Both the position numbers and the translations under genes were made by a program. From Oscheius dolichura (Eukaryota > Nematoda > Chromadorea > Rhabditida > Rhabditidae): a stretch of 64,000 nt of DNA. Location: positions 2,356,001-2,420,000 of the forward strand of contig OW051492.1 in the NCBI GenBank assembly GCA_932521035.1, in the 5' to 3' direction. Numbering within the stretch: position 1 is the first letter of the stretch; the number at the start of each line of letters is the position of its first letter. Shown piece after piece: positions 1-12,027 of this stretch. The notes under the pieces were generated by a model. That model searched no databases and was not told the origin of the DNA. It saw only the letters and a program-made list of their open reading frames with translations.

Positions 1-399
1 GAAATGCCTCTTTGGTTATAATACAAATCCCCCCGATTTTCAAAGGTCGTCCCCCTCTTTTTCCACCACAAAAGCCAACACATGGTGAACATAGTTCCCC
101 CCAAGAAGAACAAGCCACCTGTTCAAATTTGTTCACAAACACGGGCAAAAGCAACGGAGGAGGAGGCAGGGGAGGATGGGAACAAATACCCCTGTCTCTC
201 TCGGATTACCTATGGCTGTCCCCTGGGATGAGAGAGGGTGGTCGGTAGAAAGCATAATAGTCCCTATTTACTAGTTACAGTATGCCAAAAACACTGAAAA
301 GCGTCACGCCCGAGAAGGCGCCAACCCTAGAAAATTCTACAGTATCCCCAGGATTTCCCCCAAATTATAGAGAGAAAAAAGCCTCGACTCACCCCGTAT
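1..399. other. Downstream flank of the mec-8-like gene, no gene seen
   Basis: I see no supported gene. The short open frames here lack splice context and recognisable domains. The segment is probably 3' untranslated or intergenic DNA of the minus-strand gene that follows. Confidence 0.5.
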
Positions 400-2811
400 T
401 TAACCGTTAACATCGGCCATTTTATTCCTGGCGTATTCGATCCTCAGTCCTCCGCGATCAGCTGATGCCGATTGGAATCCCTGCAGGGAGAGCATAGCCT
501 GGCTGGCATTCCTCAGGTCGCAATATTCGACAAAGGCCACGGAACTGCCATTTTTCGTATGCATTCGGAGCCGGGTAAAGCCGGGGAAGGCCTTGAATAT
601 ACTTCGGAGTTCGTCTTCGTTCACATTGCCGGAGAGATTCGCCACGAAGAGGGTCGAGCAGGCCGGTGGCGCGCTGCCGGGCGGGTTGGCCGCGGCGGCA
701 GCTGCGGCTGCGGCAGCCGCATAGATGGCCGCGTGCTGCTGGGGAATCTGAAATAAAATACATTTATTTCTGTCATTTTAAAGGCTATAAATTATGGGAA
801 CCCCCCTTTTTTAGTCAAGGAACCTCCAAAACCCCCCAATTTCCCGTTATTTGGGGCCCTATGGCCGTTTGGCGCTAGGGGGCAGGCGCTACTCCTCCGG
901 CAGACCAATTTCTAGGTATAAAAATCATGTTTACCCCATTTCCAACCCTGTAAATAACAAGAACATACCCTTTTTTCTCCCCCAAACCCTAAAAAATAGC
1001 CTTTGTCCCGGCTAATTTGCCCCCACATGACCATTTAACAACGGCAGCCCACTTCCTAATTCCTCCTTTGCCGTGTTGGTCAATTATTAAACAAAAAAGG
1101 CGACATCTAATTTCCCAGATTACTGTAAAATTCTTCAAATTTTCCTCCCCAAATAGTCCTTTAAAAATAGCTCCGTCCTCTTGGCGTTCCCAGCCAGCCT
1201 AATCAGCCCCCTCTGCGCAAACCTTTCCCATCAGTGCCGCGCCTTTTTTCCCGCCTAGCCGCTAAAACGGAACCGTACGAATGACTGGCCGTCTGCTCGC
1301 CCTTTTGGGTCAATCCCGTCCTTTAAATATATTAGTACAAAGCCTCTAAGGTGGTCTGAACTTTCGTATATAAATTCCCCCCTTCCTGTTCCATCATCAT
1401 CGCCGTCAAGGCCACCTCGTCGGCTGGCGGCAGGTGGGTGTGGAAGATAAATGAATCCATCAGGAGGGGAAAAGTTTGCCGTCGCGTGAAAAAAGGTCGA
1501 AATTAATCACACCCGGGAACACAGGGAAAACACGATTTTAAGATAATAATTGGGAGGAGGAGGACGAGGAGGACGAACCTGCATGGCGGGGGCAGCTTGG
1601 AGATAGGCCGCCTGGAGGGCCTGAGCATGGCTCAGCTGGGGCTGGAGGGCAGACAGAGCCAAGAGTTGTTGTTGTTGGTCGAGGAGGAGCTGGTGCTGAT
1701 CCAAGAGGACCTCGTGTTGTAGCGGAGTGAGGAATTGTGGCAGGCCGGAGATCGGAGCCGACGCGGTCGTCATCGGCATATGAGGCGGGGGCGACTGCTT
1801 CGGCCGGCTGACTTTTGTATTTGATTTAGCCAATTCTAGCCGAAGAACCTGCAATTTAACGATATTTTAATGTTAAAAAATATTATAACTATTAAAAAAC
1901 TAATTTTAACTGTAGAAAATAGACGAAAATTCAATTTTACACTCTGTCCAATCGTGTCTTATCAAAACAAGCAGGCGGCAAACAATGGCGGGTAAAGGAC
2001 TGCGGTAAACGGCGCCTAGGCGAAAAAATATACGAACTTTTAACATTAAACAGAAGAAAATAAAGTAGTTTAAGAAGGAACGTATTCAAATTCTCTGTCC
2101 CTGCCTCAAAGAAAGTGACAAAGCCATGACAATGGGCTTTATTTGCGGGACCAGGTCATAAAAGAACCATTTGAATCGATTTGGCCTCTCAAAATGTGGC
2201 TATTTCTATAAAATCTGGCTTAATATATTTAAAATTTTGTCTAGTTTTTATTAAAAGAGGAAAAAATTTGATTATTATATGAAAAACTAGAGGAAATTGA
2301 GGATTTCGCAAGGTGGCGGTGATTGCGGGCGAAAAGAAGATTTGAACGTGGGAAAGCGCGGGAAAACTTGGAAAACAAGATAAATTAAGAGGAAAGGGGA
2401 TTTTTGACTGGGAGATGGGTGGGAAATACGGGAAAAGGGAGAAGAATGGAAAAAGAGACAGACCTGTGCACAGTCGGGGTCGAATCGGACACCTTGAAGC
2501 TGTTTCCGGGCCTCGTCGGCGTCTTGTCTCGTCACGAAGGTCACAAACCCCACGGGGGAGGTGGGCTTCCCTCCCTTGGCTGTCATCTTGAGCAGACTGC
2601 TCTCATAGCCTCGATATGCCCGGAAGAGGAGGTACAATTCCCTGGGTTTGGCATCCATCGGCAGGCCGGAGACGAAGAGGGTCCGGACGGAATTAGAAGC
2701 GGGCGTAGAGTCCGTACTGACGCTGTTCAGCGACTCCATGGAGATGGCAGACGACATGACTTCCCTCTTGAGGCCGCCTCCACCACCACTGGCGGCAGCA
2801 ACACACTCCAT
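400..2811 (-). CDS. mec-8: MEC-8/couch-potato/RBPMS-type RNA-binding protein, two RRMs
   Basis: Nuclear RNA-binding protein expected to regulate alternative splicing, as C. elegans MEC-8 does. I join three exons, 2811-2464, 1848-1579 and 747-400 (minus strand), all in phase 0, giving about 322 residues, close to C. elegans MEC-8. RRM1 covers about residues 43-120, with RNP2 LFVSGL and RNP1-like GFVTFV. The middle exon begins [17 protein letters not shown], the conserved end of this RRM type, and continues as a Gln/Leu-rich linker. The last exon has a ten-alanine tract and then RRM2 from about residue 237 ([17 protein letters not shown]). I chose the ATG at 2811. The frame stays open upstream to about 3135, so a longer N-terminus is possible. 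The family assignment is firm. The symbol rests on domain order and length, not on synteny. Confidence 0.9.
748..1578 (-). other. Intron 2 of the mec-8-like gene
   Basis: AT-rich intron between the linker exon and the RRM2 exon. The donor reads GTTCGT next to 1579 and the acceptor TATTTCAG next to 747. No nested gene is supported. Confidence 0.7.
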
Positions 2812-3244
2812 GGCAGGTAAGTCTGAACTGGGGGACCGCCTCGCGCCGCCCCTGCGCAGCGGCCTCCGCCCATTGACCATAGAGCGCGATTCGGTCGCCC
2901 GGGCAACCGGGCCTGGCTGTTGCAACGGCCACGGCTCCAGCTCCTTCTCGAGGTAATCGCCGGAAACGAGGGAGACTAGCCGGAGGGGAGGAGCAGATGG
3001 CGTGGAGGCCAGCGAGAGGAGAGACGGAATCAACGGCATGGCCAAGGCGACGGCTTTTTGTGACAACAGGAAAAGGAGAAGGACGAAAAGGGCAGGGGGA
3101 CGATAAGCACCAGAAAGAAAGCGAAGTGGAGACACCTCAAATACGCTTATTTTTCTTATCTATAGGGCCAGGAACACCCGCTTTTGGGAGGAGATAGGCA
3201 TTTGACGCCTGGTAGTGGGGCCATCGGCTCTGGCTCATCCTTCC

Positions 3245-3331
3245 GCACCCGTACAGTCTCGGCAGATCGAAAATATGGAATCCTGAGACTTCACAATAAA
3301 ATAAAAATCAGCTGCCGAGACGATACGTGCG
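3245..3331. repeat. Constant-stem hairpin, copy 1
   Basis: Inverted repeat of about 20 bp with core CACCCGTACAGTCTCGGCAG and a mutated partner arm, around a loop of about 45 bases. It belongs to a family of eight in this window. Only the inner core is kept here, and the right arm carries several substitutions. Confidence 0.7.
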
Positions 3332-3336
3332 CGAGA

Positions 3337-6334
3337 ATTGGGATCAAAGCTGGCGGCGCTCTTTGAAGGCGCCCTGCTCCCTTTTAAGCAATCTTTTTGA
3401 TATTTTTTTGATTTACAGCCTTTTAAAACTTTTTGAATTAAATAAAGAACAGTGTAAAGAATAAGAAACGACTTATTTTAATGGAAAACGACATCAAAAT
3501 CCAGAAAAAATGAAGATGTACCGTAATCTGAGCCCGCCTTCGCATCTAACCTGGAATTTTCGGGCTCCTCGCTGGAAATTGAAATATTTCAAATCAAAAT
3601 AAGGTTCTCCATCATTTCCAGAGGTGATTCCAACTGAATTTTTGGCCCAAAAAAGGACAGAACCTTCCGGAGTCCTTGACTCTTCCCCCATCCAACGATA
3701 CAGGTCAATTTCCTGCCGGACTCGTCGCGTAATTTTACCACTCGTCGTATTGTGTCGAAGAGGTCATAATCCCAAAATTATCGTCCTCAAAATAGACTTT
3801 TCGTCGTTGTAAAGACGAAAAAAAGACGGGGATATGTCCTCCAAACAGGGAGCCTCGCGCAGTTAATGATCCGTCTCAATTGCCGCAAGTGTATACCCGG
3901 CTGGGTCCCAGAGGGAACTGGGGGCTGTCTAACTGTGTCTTCCTGTTGTTCACACCTTCCTCCTCGATGACTATAAGAGGGTGGATAAGTGGACCACCCC
4001 CCGTGTGCCCCCCTTCCTCGTCTCTCTCGTCCCGTTACCAGCCGGCCTTGCTTATGAGGGAGAGAGGGGCGAACTACGACCAGGCATTGTTGGCACACTT
4101 CTCGTCGGGTCAACGAGACTCTCCTCAACACGTCGCTGTTAGATTGAGAACACTTTGAGAGGGGGCGAGGGAGGCGAGCTTGTACGGGTGAAATCGGGGG
4201 ATGAATAAGCTGGGTGAGGCGGCAGAGATGAAAAAGAGAAGGGCAAAGTTGACGAGGATTGTTGTCTAATCTAGAGTCTAGACTCTTCTCGGCAGACCAG
4301 GGGACGGCGGGAATTTTGGAAATAAACGGAATTTCAAAATCCAGACAGCGTAAAGGTCCAAAAGGCTTAGATAACCATCTTCTCGAGACCCTAGAATGTC
4401 TAAAAATTAAGAAAATGACCAAAAATACTTGTCTGTCGCGCGTCTCGTCCGGCATCCTCCACGGCACGTCAGCTCCAGGGCCTCGACTGGCCTTCTTGTG
4501 GCCGTCCTCCTGTCTCCCAGCCCATCGTTCCAAAATCTACAGTACGAAGCCCTCTCCCGTTAGAAATACTGTACATTTATCTCTTCAGGACCTTTTGGCA
4601 AAGGAGGATTAATTTTCCCACGAACTGCCTTTCCATTCCATTTTCCTATGACATCTGCCCGAAAGGTCCTGAAGAGAAAAATATACCGTAATCCTTTTGG
4701 TAGAAGACGTTGATCTTCCCATTTCCGGGCCAAGAACTCCTCAGTTTCAATCTCCCTGACACACCGTCTAATTCCCCTCCTCTAAACCCCAGACCAGGAG
4801 GATAATCCCCCTCTCTGCCTCTATTACATTTATCTCCTCGTCTTTTACATAGAGCGATCGAATATAAATCCGTCCGACGAAAACATCTTTTCTAATCCTA
4901 CCGTATCCCCTAATCACCTCACTTCATCCATGCCTAATCCTCCCGGCTATTCTCAGTGTCTGTGGCTGCTGTCCTCCCCTTTTGACTGTCTCCCAGCAAC
5001 GGGCCATCCTCCTCCTCCTCCTCCTCTTCCAAGTGGAATCAATGATGACCTCTCTCCTCCCCTGCCCGTCTCGTATAGTCATACGTCTCTCCGGCATTTA
5101 TCCTCAAAAGAGATAACAGTGTGCCCTCCCGACTTGGTCAAGGTCTTCTCGCGTGACACAATCCATGCATTATAGGAGAGGCGACACATCTTCTCTCATG
5201 CATAGGGGGATGTCTAAACGTCCCCGGATCTTCTATGTACCAGGGCAGGGTGTCAAGGGGACGAGGAGGGAAAAAAGAGGGGGTGAAGGGACCTGAAAGG
5301 AACTCTATTGTGCCAACCGGGGGAGGGGACGGCAATTGGGCAGGAAACGGATTTCAAACGGCTGGAGACTAACAAGAGCCAAGAAGAGTATTCTAAAGAT
5401 CTTCAGAACTTCATAGTTCGAAGAATACTGCAGTACAAGGTTAGCTGGCCTTTCACTGAGGGACCAGCTGTAAAGAAACAGAAATCCCAGCCTGATACTT
5501 ATACTATAAATGGAAATATCTACGGGAGAACGTCTCGAAAAACCGGAGAATGCAGTGGAGGCCCATCTGTATCCCACTCCTTGTCCTCAAGAAACCTGGA
5601 ATGACCGGAGAATCTGTGTTTAGGGGCCAGAAGGCAGTCGACTTGTGGCCTTCCCCAATAAACGGTTCGGAAATCTTCCGGCAGGAATTAGACCCACGGT
5701 GAGATCTTGGCATTTCCTCGGGAGACCTTTAGACAATTGAAAATAACTGCCAGATACTTTGTTAGAGCCTGAACTGCCGCTGAAGGCTGTCAGGAGATTA
5801 CTGGAAGCGCGACCCGGAGGAGTGACTAACAGCTACCGTATTCTCTCAAATTAGACGACTTTCTATCGGCTTTTCTCGAATTCTCGGCGTCTGTCTACAC
5901 TGTATGAAAACGTTCAAGACGAAAACAAGATTCTCTATTGGTCAATTGCGCACAATATGAAATGGCAGCGCGACGTTTCGTCCAGCACCGCTTTTTGCAA
6001 AATACGCTTTGCAGGTGGCCGAGTTTATTCACAATGCTCCACTTGCAGACCGTTCACAGCGTTCTGGGCATATCTTGCAAGGCGTATTTTGTAGCCTGTT
6101 TGCCTGCAAAGTGCACTTATTTTGCATATTGCTGGCCTGGTTCAAGCGCCAACGATTCGATTAAGATGGAACAAGAAGGTTTTCTGATGGAACAACAAGA
6201 GATCCTTCAAGAGAAAAGAGAAGTGTCCGGGGTTGACATATTGACCGTTTATAATCAATCTAGGAGACGACGAGAATGGTGAAGCCTTTATCTTGGTTTG
6301 GCTCATATTTCTCTTCTCTCGTCCTGTTCCCGTA
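3337..6334. other. Long intergenic stretch, no convincing gene
   Basis: Several long open frames exist, the largest about 248 codons on the minus strand at 3787-4533. They show no domain, no biased composition and no splice support, so I treat them as chance. A 15-bp perfect inverted repeat (CTCTTCAGGACCTTT and its complement, about 4578-4685) is probably a small hairpin element. Around 5980-6105 a weaker inverted repeat of TTGCAAAATACGC type is visible. Confidence 0.5.
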
Positions 6335-6703
6335 TTAGACAGCGTCTTGCACAGCTCCCCAGTTGCTCTTGCAGCCGTCCACGGTCTCCATGTCATCGGC
6401 ATCCCTCTCCTGTATCTTCGTCTCCTTCTTGTTCTCCCCGGTGGTGCCCGTCGACGTTGTCTGGTCCTTCTTTCCGGCGCTGTTCTTCTTCGGCGTGGGT
6501 ATCTTCAGCTTGTCCGTCTCCTTGACTTTCTTCTTGCACAGGATGACCAACAGCGGCAGGAGGAACAGAGCGACAGCAGCAGCCGTTGAGCCGAAGAAAT
6601 CCATCATCATCATCATTACTTGTTTCTTGCTGGCGAAATGGAGACGACCGTCTCCCAGAAGAAGAAATGCTATTGTGGACGGGAGAAGCCGCTTCTGCTC
6701 CAT
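6335..6703 (-). CDS. Possible small one-TM protein with lysine-rich tail
   Basis: Single open frame of up to 122 residues. An inner start at the run of five methionines would leave about 94. A clear membrane segment (STAAAVALFLLPLLVILC) is followed at once by KKK and a hydrophilic tail rich in Lys, Thr and Glu. The layout matches the spliced gene at 45464-46242 (hydrophobic N-terminus, cysteine, Lys run, charged tail), so the two may be the same kind of nematode protein. I recognise no named family. The C-terminal end may be wrong if an intron was missed. Confidence 0.4.
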   Translation of the reverse strand: MEQKRLLPSTIAFLLLGDGRLHFASKKQVMMMMMDFFGSTAAAVALFLLPLLVILCKKKVKETDKLKIPTPKKNSAGKKDQTTSTGTTGENKKETKIQERDADDMETVDGCKSNWGAVQDAV

Positions 6704-7839
6704 CTGACTCGTCTTCTTGACCGCTAGAACACGTCATTCTCTGTCAAAACCAGAATTTGTGTAAAAGATCAAGAAATGACCGAGATATGGATACAAACGT
6801 CCGTCACCCCAGTTTACTCCCAAAAACGGGCGCGTCTAAAATTGTTCGCCATGTATTCCTATTATTAGGGTAGTATACGATCACGCTTCTAAGTTCTCCT
6901 CGTCCAAATATCATCCCTTTCATTAGAAGAAGTGAGGATAATTCGAATGAATCCGGAGATTAGCCGAGCTCGAGGCGATAAACACAGCTAAACAGAGAGA
7001 GGTATCTCCAATCAGAAGCCCTTCAAAAAGAAGGGAGTTCTCCTCACCAGGGACCCTAGAAAGAGAAATGGAAATATTTGATCCTAGTAGCTGTCCGAAA
7101 CTTGATAAGAACCAGTTGGTTCCTACTTGGTCTGCTTCGACGGCCAATACGTGAGAAAGTAGAGTACACGTGATTTTTAACGAGAAACTGCGGTAAACCT
7201 CGTTGTTCTTTTGAATCTCGCCGCCTTATTTAAGTCTGAGAAAGGGTAGGACAATAATGCAATATAATGCAGCGAGTGCTTTTGTTTACTCTCGTTTCCC
7301 GCCAAATACTCTGCCACACTCCGTTTCATATCAGTTCCACACGGCTTACGCGCTCTCTTCCCACATCTTATCTATTGCCGGCAGTGAGTTTCTTCGATTT
7401 TTTTCGCTCTTAAATTAACTAAACTCTAATCCAGAATATAAATAAGGTCCAAAACTTTATAAAACCCCCTTTCCCGGTCAAATTTTCCCGGTCAAATAGC
7501 GCTTGAATTCCCTAGTTTCCCGACTAACAGCCGACGGAGGGCGGCCAGCTGGCGGAGACTGGCCTGCCATTGACGCGCAGACTTATCTACAGTACTTTTC
7601 CCAAGTAGATCTAATTGTCTCATTAATTTGGTAGTAAAAATTACGTAAACGAGGATTTTCAAAGCAACGCCACCAAAATGGCTTTCCCTCCGTTTTTCGA
7701 CCATTTAGCTGCCTTTTTGGGTCATTTTAGCACAATTTTGGCGTTGTTCTTGGATAAGGATACTGTAGTTTATGCCCCCTTTAACCATAATTAACACTTT
7801 CTTTTAAACTACCCAAATAATCCCCCATTTCCCTAGGAG
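6704..7839. other. Intergenic, upstream of the sulfurtransferase pair
   Basis: No gene is supported. The 3' end (CCCCTAG immediately before GAGATG) looks like a splice acceptor 3 bases upstream of the sulfurtransferase start. This fits either a 5' UTR intron or trans-splicing. Confidence 0.45.
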
Positions 7840-9107
7840 ATGACCCCTCCTCCCGTGGTAGACGTCGCCTGGCTCAATCAAAACAAGGACAAAGTCAAAA
7901 TAGTGGCAGTGAGCAGCGGTGTGCCACCAAAACCCGACTGGAAACAATTCCGAGAACAGAATTACGGTAAATTTGAAGAACTCATCCAGAAGGAAGCCAA
8001 GAATCTTCCAAATGAGTTTATCCCTAATTCTACCTACTTTGACCTCTCCGTAGCCTATTACCCAGGAGAGTGAGTTCTTCTTTCTCCAATGGAAATAATT
8101 GTCGTGCTTTCAGATTCCAGCGTTTCTCCCTCTATCCTCCGGAGCTCTTCAAAGAATATGCCCGTCTTTTGGGAATAAACGACGGCGACCATGTGGTGGT
8201 CTATTCGAGGGGACCGGCAGCTGGAATGCTCTTCGCTGCCAGGGCTTGGTGGTCTCTCAAGGTAGGGATTACTTCCACCAGTTTTGAGCGAATAGACACT
8301 GTGTGCTGATTACAATATCCCAAAGGTAGTAGAATCCTTCCATCGATAATACCCCGACAGCCCGGCTGTCCGTCCTCTTCCCTTCAAACCCAAGTTTCAG
8401 CTCTACGGTCACCAGAATGTCAGTGTCCTGAATGGTGGTCTCGACGCCTGGAAGTCGGCCGGCCTTCCAGTTGACTCCTCAATTGTCCACCCCAAGGTCG
8501 CCTTTCTTTTGAAACCAAAAAGTTGCAAATTTTAGAGGGGTAATTGGACGGGGGCCGGCAGTCTCGACCACACCCTCTTGGCAACTTTTGAAGAACTGGA
8601 CGAGAGGGACACGGAGGGGAAGAGTCTTTTTGAGAAGCTGGATACAGTAGGCTAGGTTTCTCACAGGGAAAACGTTCCTAGGTAAATTATCTAGACGCCA
8701 GGCCAAAGGAACAGTTCACAGGAGAACAACCATTGGGATTTCCAGCTCCCGGTAGGCTTCAGCTTGGGTTGATGACCTGCCTCTTTTCCAGAAGCCATTG
8801 GTTCCCATCTCCACAATTCTAAAAATGTTCCCCTGACTGATATTATGAATCCCCACGGGCTGAAATCATCAGAAGAGATAAAACAAGCCCTGGAGCGGGT
8901 CGGCTTCGACCCGAAGCTGACTACAATAACCTCATGTAATACCGCTGTTCAAGCCTCTCTCCTCTCTCTGGGTCTGGCCTCAGCTGGCTATAAATCCCGA
9001 GTTTTTAATGTAAGAACCCTTATTTTATGTGAAAAATAGAGAAAATTCAGGGAAGTATGGGAGAGATCGCTGCCAGAGCGTCGAAATACATCAATGAGAA
9101 GAAATGA
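7840..9107 (+). CDS. Two-rhodanese-domain sulfurtransferase, tandem copy 1
   Basis: Mercaptopyruvate/thiosulfate sulfurtransferase family: a persulfide is carried on a C-terminal cysteine, linking cysteine catabolism, H2S and cyanide detoxification. Seven exons (7840-8069, 8114-8261, 8401-8496, 8536-8646, 8682-8751, 8792-9009, 9051-9107) close in phase to 309 residues, a normal family length. The inactive N-terminal rhodanese domain contains YGHQNVSVLNGGLDAWK. The C-terminal domain has VNYLDARP and the active-site segment SCNTAVQA (Cys about 267). It ends GSMGEI then KYINEKK, the usual family C-terminus. The catalytic Cys is present, but the loop differs from the CGSGVT of well-studied MPST enzymes, so substrate preference is uncertain. 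It is followed directly by a second copy with identical exon lengths. Confidence 0.88.
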
Positions 9108-9630
9108 AGACTCGAGTTACTGTATCATATGTAAGATGCTCTTATAGCAAATAAAATATGCTGAACTCATTTTTTAATATCAAAACTGGTTAAAACCCTT
9201 GATACAGTCCGTATCCAACACAAAGTTCGAGCGCTTCGAGACCCTTAGCAATCAGGACACCCTGATTTCCAATTTCGGCACTGAAGATCAGAAATCCACC
9301 GCTATTTTTTGACAAAAGGTCCCGAAACGTTTGAATTTTGGATTGGAAACGGAATATATGAGTGGATAGAAGTCTAAAAGAGTCTTGTTGCCCACTTGGT
9401 CACACTCCATACTCTATATTTCATGTTGTACACTCCACACACTCCACCAGTTCCTTGTTGCCCTCTTCCACCCGTCTTATCACCGTTTTCCAGCGTGTTT
9501 CTCCCGTCATCATGATATTTAATCGAATTTTCCGGACAGCTATTAGCCCGACTTTGATTTCTTCCTATTGTAGCCCGATAACTCCGGCTGTTTGTTTCAA
9601 TCTAGTACTTTTTGAAATATTCAATTGGAG

Positions 9631-10873
9631 ATGACCTCTCCTCCAGTGGTCAACGTCAGCTGGCTGGAAAATAACCGCGATAAGGTCAAAACAGTGGCCG
9701 TAAGGAGCGATGTTCCCCCAAAACTCGAGTGGAAAGAATTTCGGGAGAAATATTACGGTAAATTTGAAGAACTCATCCAGAAGGATGCCAAGAATCTCCC
9801 CAATGAATTAATTCCCGGTTCTGTTTACTTCGACCTGGCCGTGGCATACTACCCAGGAGAGTGAGTTGACCTTTCGTCCAGATAATAAGGCTCATCTCTT
9901 CAGATTTCAGCGGTTTTCTCTCTATCCTCCCGAGCTTTTTAAAGATTATGTCCGTCTTTTGGGAATAGACGATAGTGACCATGTGGTGCTCTATTCTCAA
10001 GGGCCGGCCATCGCTATGCGCTTCGCTGCTCGGGCTTGGTGGACCTTCAAGGTTGGTGCTCCTTACCGGCGTTGCCCACTGGAAAGACTAGAGAGGAAAA
10101 TGCGCAAATTACAGTATACGAAAACTTCTCTATTCCCCTAAAATTTCAGCTCTACGGCCACCAGAATGTCAGCGTCCTGAATGGTGGTCTCGACGCCTGG
10201 AAGTCGGCCGGCCTTCCAGTTGACTCTTCAATTGCTCATTCCAAGGTCATTCCTCCTTTTCAGACCAAGAAGTTGCAAATTTTAGAGAGGTAATTGGACG
10301 GGGGCCGGCAGTCTCGACCACACCCTCTTGGCAACTTTTGAAGAACTGGACGAGAGGGACACGGAGGGGAAGAGTCTTTTTGAGAAGCTGGATACTGTAA
10401 TTTGGGACTTCACAAAAGGAAGAGTGGGACATTTTACAGATAAATTATCTGGACGCTAGACCAAGAGAACAGTTTGCAGGAGAACAGCCTTTGAGTGTTC
10501 CGGCACCCGGTAAGCTTGGACTGGAGGTCAGAGGGCAGGACGGCCTTCCGTACTTTTCAGAAGCCACTGGTACCCATATCCGTCAGGCTAAAAACCTTCC
10601 CTACGTCGATATTATGACACCCAATGGTTTAAAATCCTCGGAAGAGATCAAACAAGCTCTGGAACGGGCCGGCTTCGACCCAACTCTGCCGACAGTGACG
10701 ACGTGTATCATGGGAATTCAGGCGTCTCTCCTTTCACTCGGACTGGCCTCAGCTGGCTATAAATCGAAGATGTTCAATGTGGGCGCCTTTTTAAGTAAAA
10801 ATTAAAGAAGATTCAGGGAAGTATGACCGAGGTGGGAGCCAGAGCGCCGAAATATATCAACGGGAAGAAGTGA
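9631..10873 (+). CDS. Two-rhodanese-domain sulfurtransferase, tandem copy 2
   Basis: Paralogue of the upstream gene. Exons 9631-9860, 9904-10051, 10150-10245, 10286-10396, 10440-10509, 10561-10778 and 10817-10873 have exactly the same seven lengths (230, 148, 96, 111, 70, 218, 57) and also give 309 residues. The putative catalytic cysteine lies in TTCIMGIQA, so the loop differs from copy 1 and from the canonical CGSGVT. The C-terminus is intact (GSMTEVGARAPKYINGKK). Exon 3 to exon 4, including the end of the intron between them, is almost identical to copy 1 although the flanking exons have diverged. This suggests a gene-conversion patch. The start is the ATG at 9631; the frame has a non-ATG extension of two codons. 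Confidence 0.88.
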
Positions 10874-11166
10874 AGACTCTTTTATTTAACAAATATTATG
10901 ATTAAAATACAGTGTATTATATTTTAATTAAAAGCATAACATGGATCTGCATCGTATTCCTCAACAATAGATCTCCTCCGTAGTTAAAAACGGCCAGATA
11001 ACATCAATATAGCGACCTCAAAAGGATGAAGCAAACGGCTGGCTTTGGCCGGCAGGGGGTAGTAAACAAGTGGACAAATACGCACGACACCCTGTAAAAT
11101 GCCGTTGCGCCGAAAACAACAAGCCGGGGGTCTTGTCCGCAATCTTGAAATCTTCCGCTGACTGAT

Positions 11167-11515
11167 ATTATACAGTCCGGTCAAGAAGTATAGGTTCACC
11201 GAATTTTTCTCCAGAAACCGATCAAAACCATGAGTTCCTGGAATGATATATATACTATTCGATAGCCCGTCCTCAAATACTCCTAATTCCTTTTTCCTCC
11301 GTAAAAAGCCGTTTTTGTTAGGTGAACCTATACTTCTTGACCACTGGATTTTGACCACTTTTCGTAAAAACGACCTCAAGTGACCATATGAGGCAGGAAT
11401 CCGACCAGCTCCTGAGATTAGGGGTATTTGAGGACGGGCTATCGAATGGTATATGGCTCATTTCAGGAACTCTTGGTTTTGATCGGTTTCTGGAGAAAAA
11501 TGTGGTGAACCTATA
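11167..11515. repeat. Fold-back inverted-repeat element
   Basis: Two arms of about 90-110 bp (about 11182-11290 and 11425-11515) are inverted copies. They include CGATAGCCCGTCCTCAAAT and its complement and end in GGTGAACCTATAC. The words GAACCTATACTAACCTAAC recur at about 11508 and 11823, so a further related end lies downstream. No coding capacity; a non-autonomous fold-back or MITE-like element. Confidence 0.65.
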
Positions 11516-11529
11516 CTAACCTAACTACT

Positions 11530-11600
11530 GATCCACACACAGACACACACACACACACTCTCTCTCCCTCCCTCGCTCTATGTCTGTGTGTGTCTCTCTG
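11530..11600. repeat. CA/CT microsatellite
   Basis: Short-period tract of CACA, then CTCT, then TGTGTG, immediately before the tRNA-like module. Confidence 0.8.
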
Positions 11601-11650
11601 CCAGGCCGCGCTGGGTAGATAGGGAGGCACTCTTCCGTGCCAAGAGAACG

Positions 11651-11733
11651 CCTCCATGGCTCAGCCGGTAAAGAGCTCTAGCCGCACTGCGGGATGTTAT
11701 CCGATGCTGAGGGTTCGACTCCCATGTGCGCCC
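11651..11733 (+). repeat. tRNA-headed module 1
   Basis: A-box-like TGGCTCAGCCGG and B-box-like GGTTCGACTCC are spaced as in a tRNA gene, but I could not fold a convincing cloverleaf. The module is followed by CATTTTTGCCATTTTT, a tail shared with other modules in this window. More likely a tRNA-derived SINE-like unit than a functional tRNA. Confidence 0.55.
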
Positions 11734-12027
11734 TAACATTTTTGCCATTTTTGTTTTACTGATTACTTTTGGTTTTCACAATCACACAAAGTCAAGAAGG
11801 GAAAAATAAGACACATCACACGAGAACCTATACTAACCTAACTTTTTGCCATTTTTGTTTTAGAAGGTGCCATCTTTCTAATTGTTGGCCTTTATCCTCC
11901 GTTATCCCATCCTCCTCTCCTCCAGTCCTTCATGGCCGCTTCGCGTCCAATAGTTGGCCGCTTTCCAGGTCCGCTTTTCCCTGGTCCATCTATTGATTAT
12001 TCAGCCATTCCTTGACTTCAGCGCCGT

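Noticed and set aside
2287..3135. Long N-terminal extension of the mec-8-like protein
   Set aside because: The upstream part begins with a non-ATG codon and is unlike the family. The ATG at 2811 gives the expected length, so the extension is mentioned only as a possibility.
3787..4533. 248-codon open frame on the minus strand
   Set aside because: No domain, no splice context and an Arg/Pro/Ser-rich composition typical of GC-rich antisense frames; probably chance.
11651..11733. Functional tRNA gene
   Set aside because: A and B boxes are present, but acceptor and anticodon stems do not pair convincingly, and the same tail recurs with other heads.
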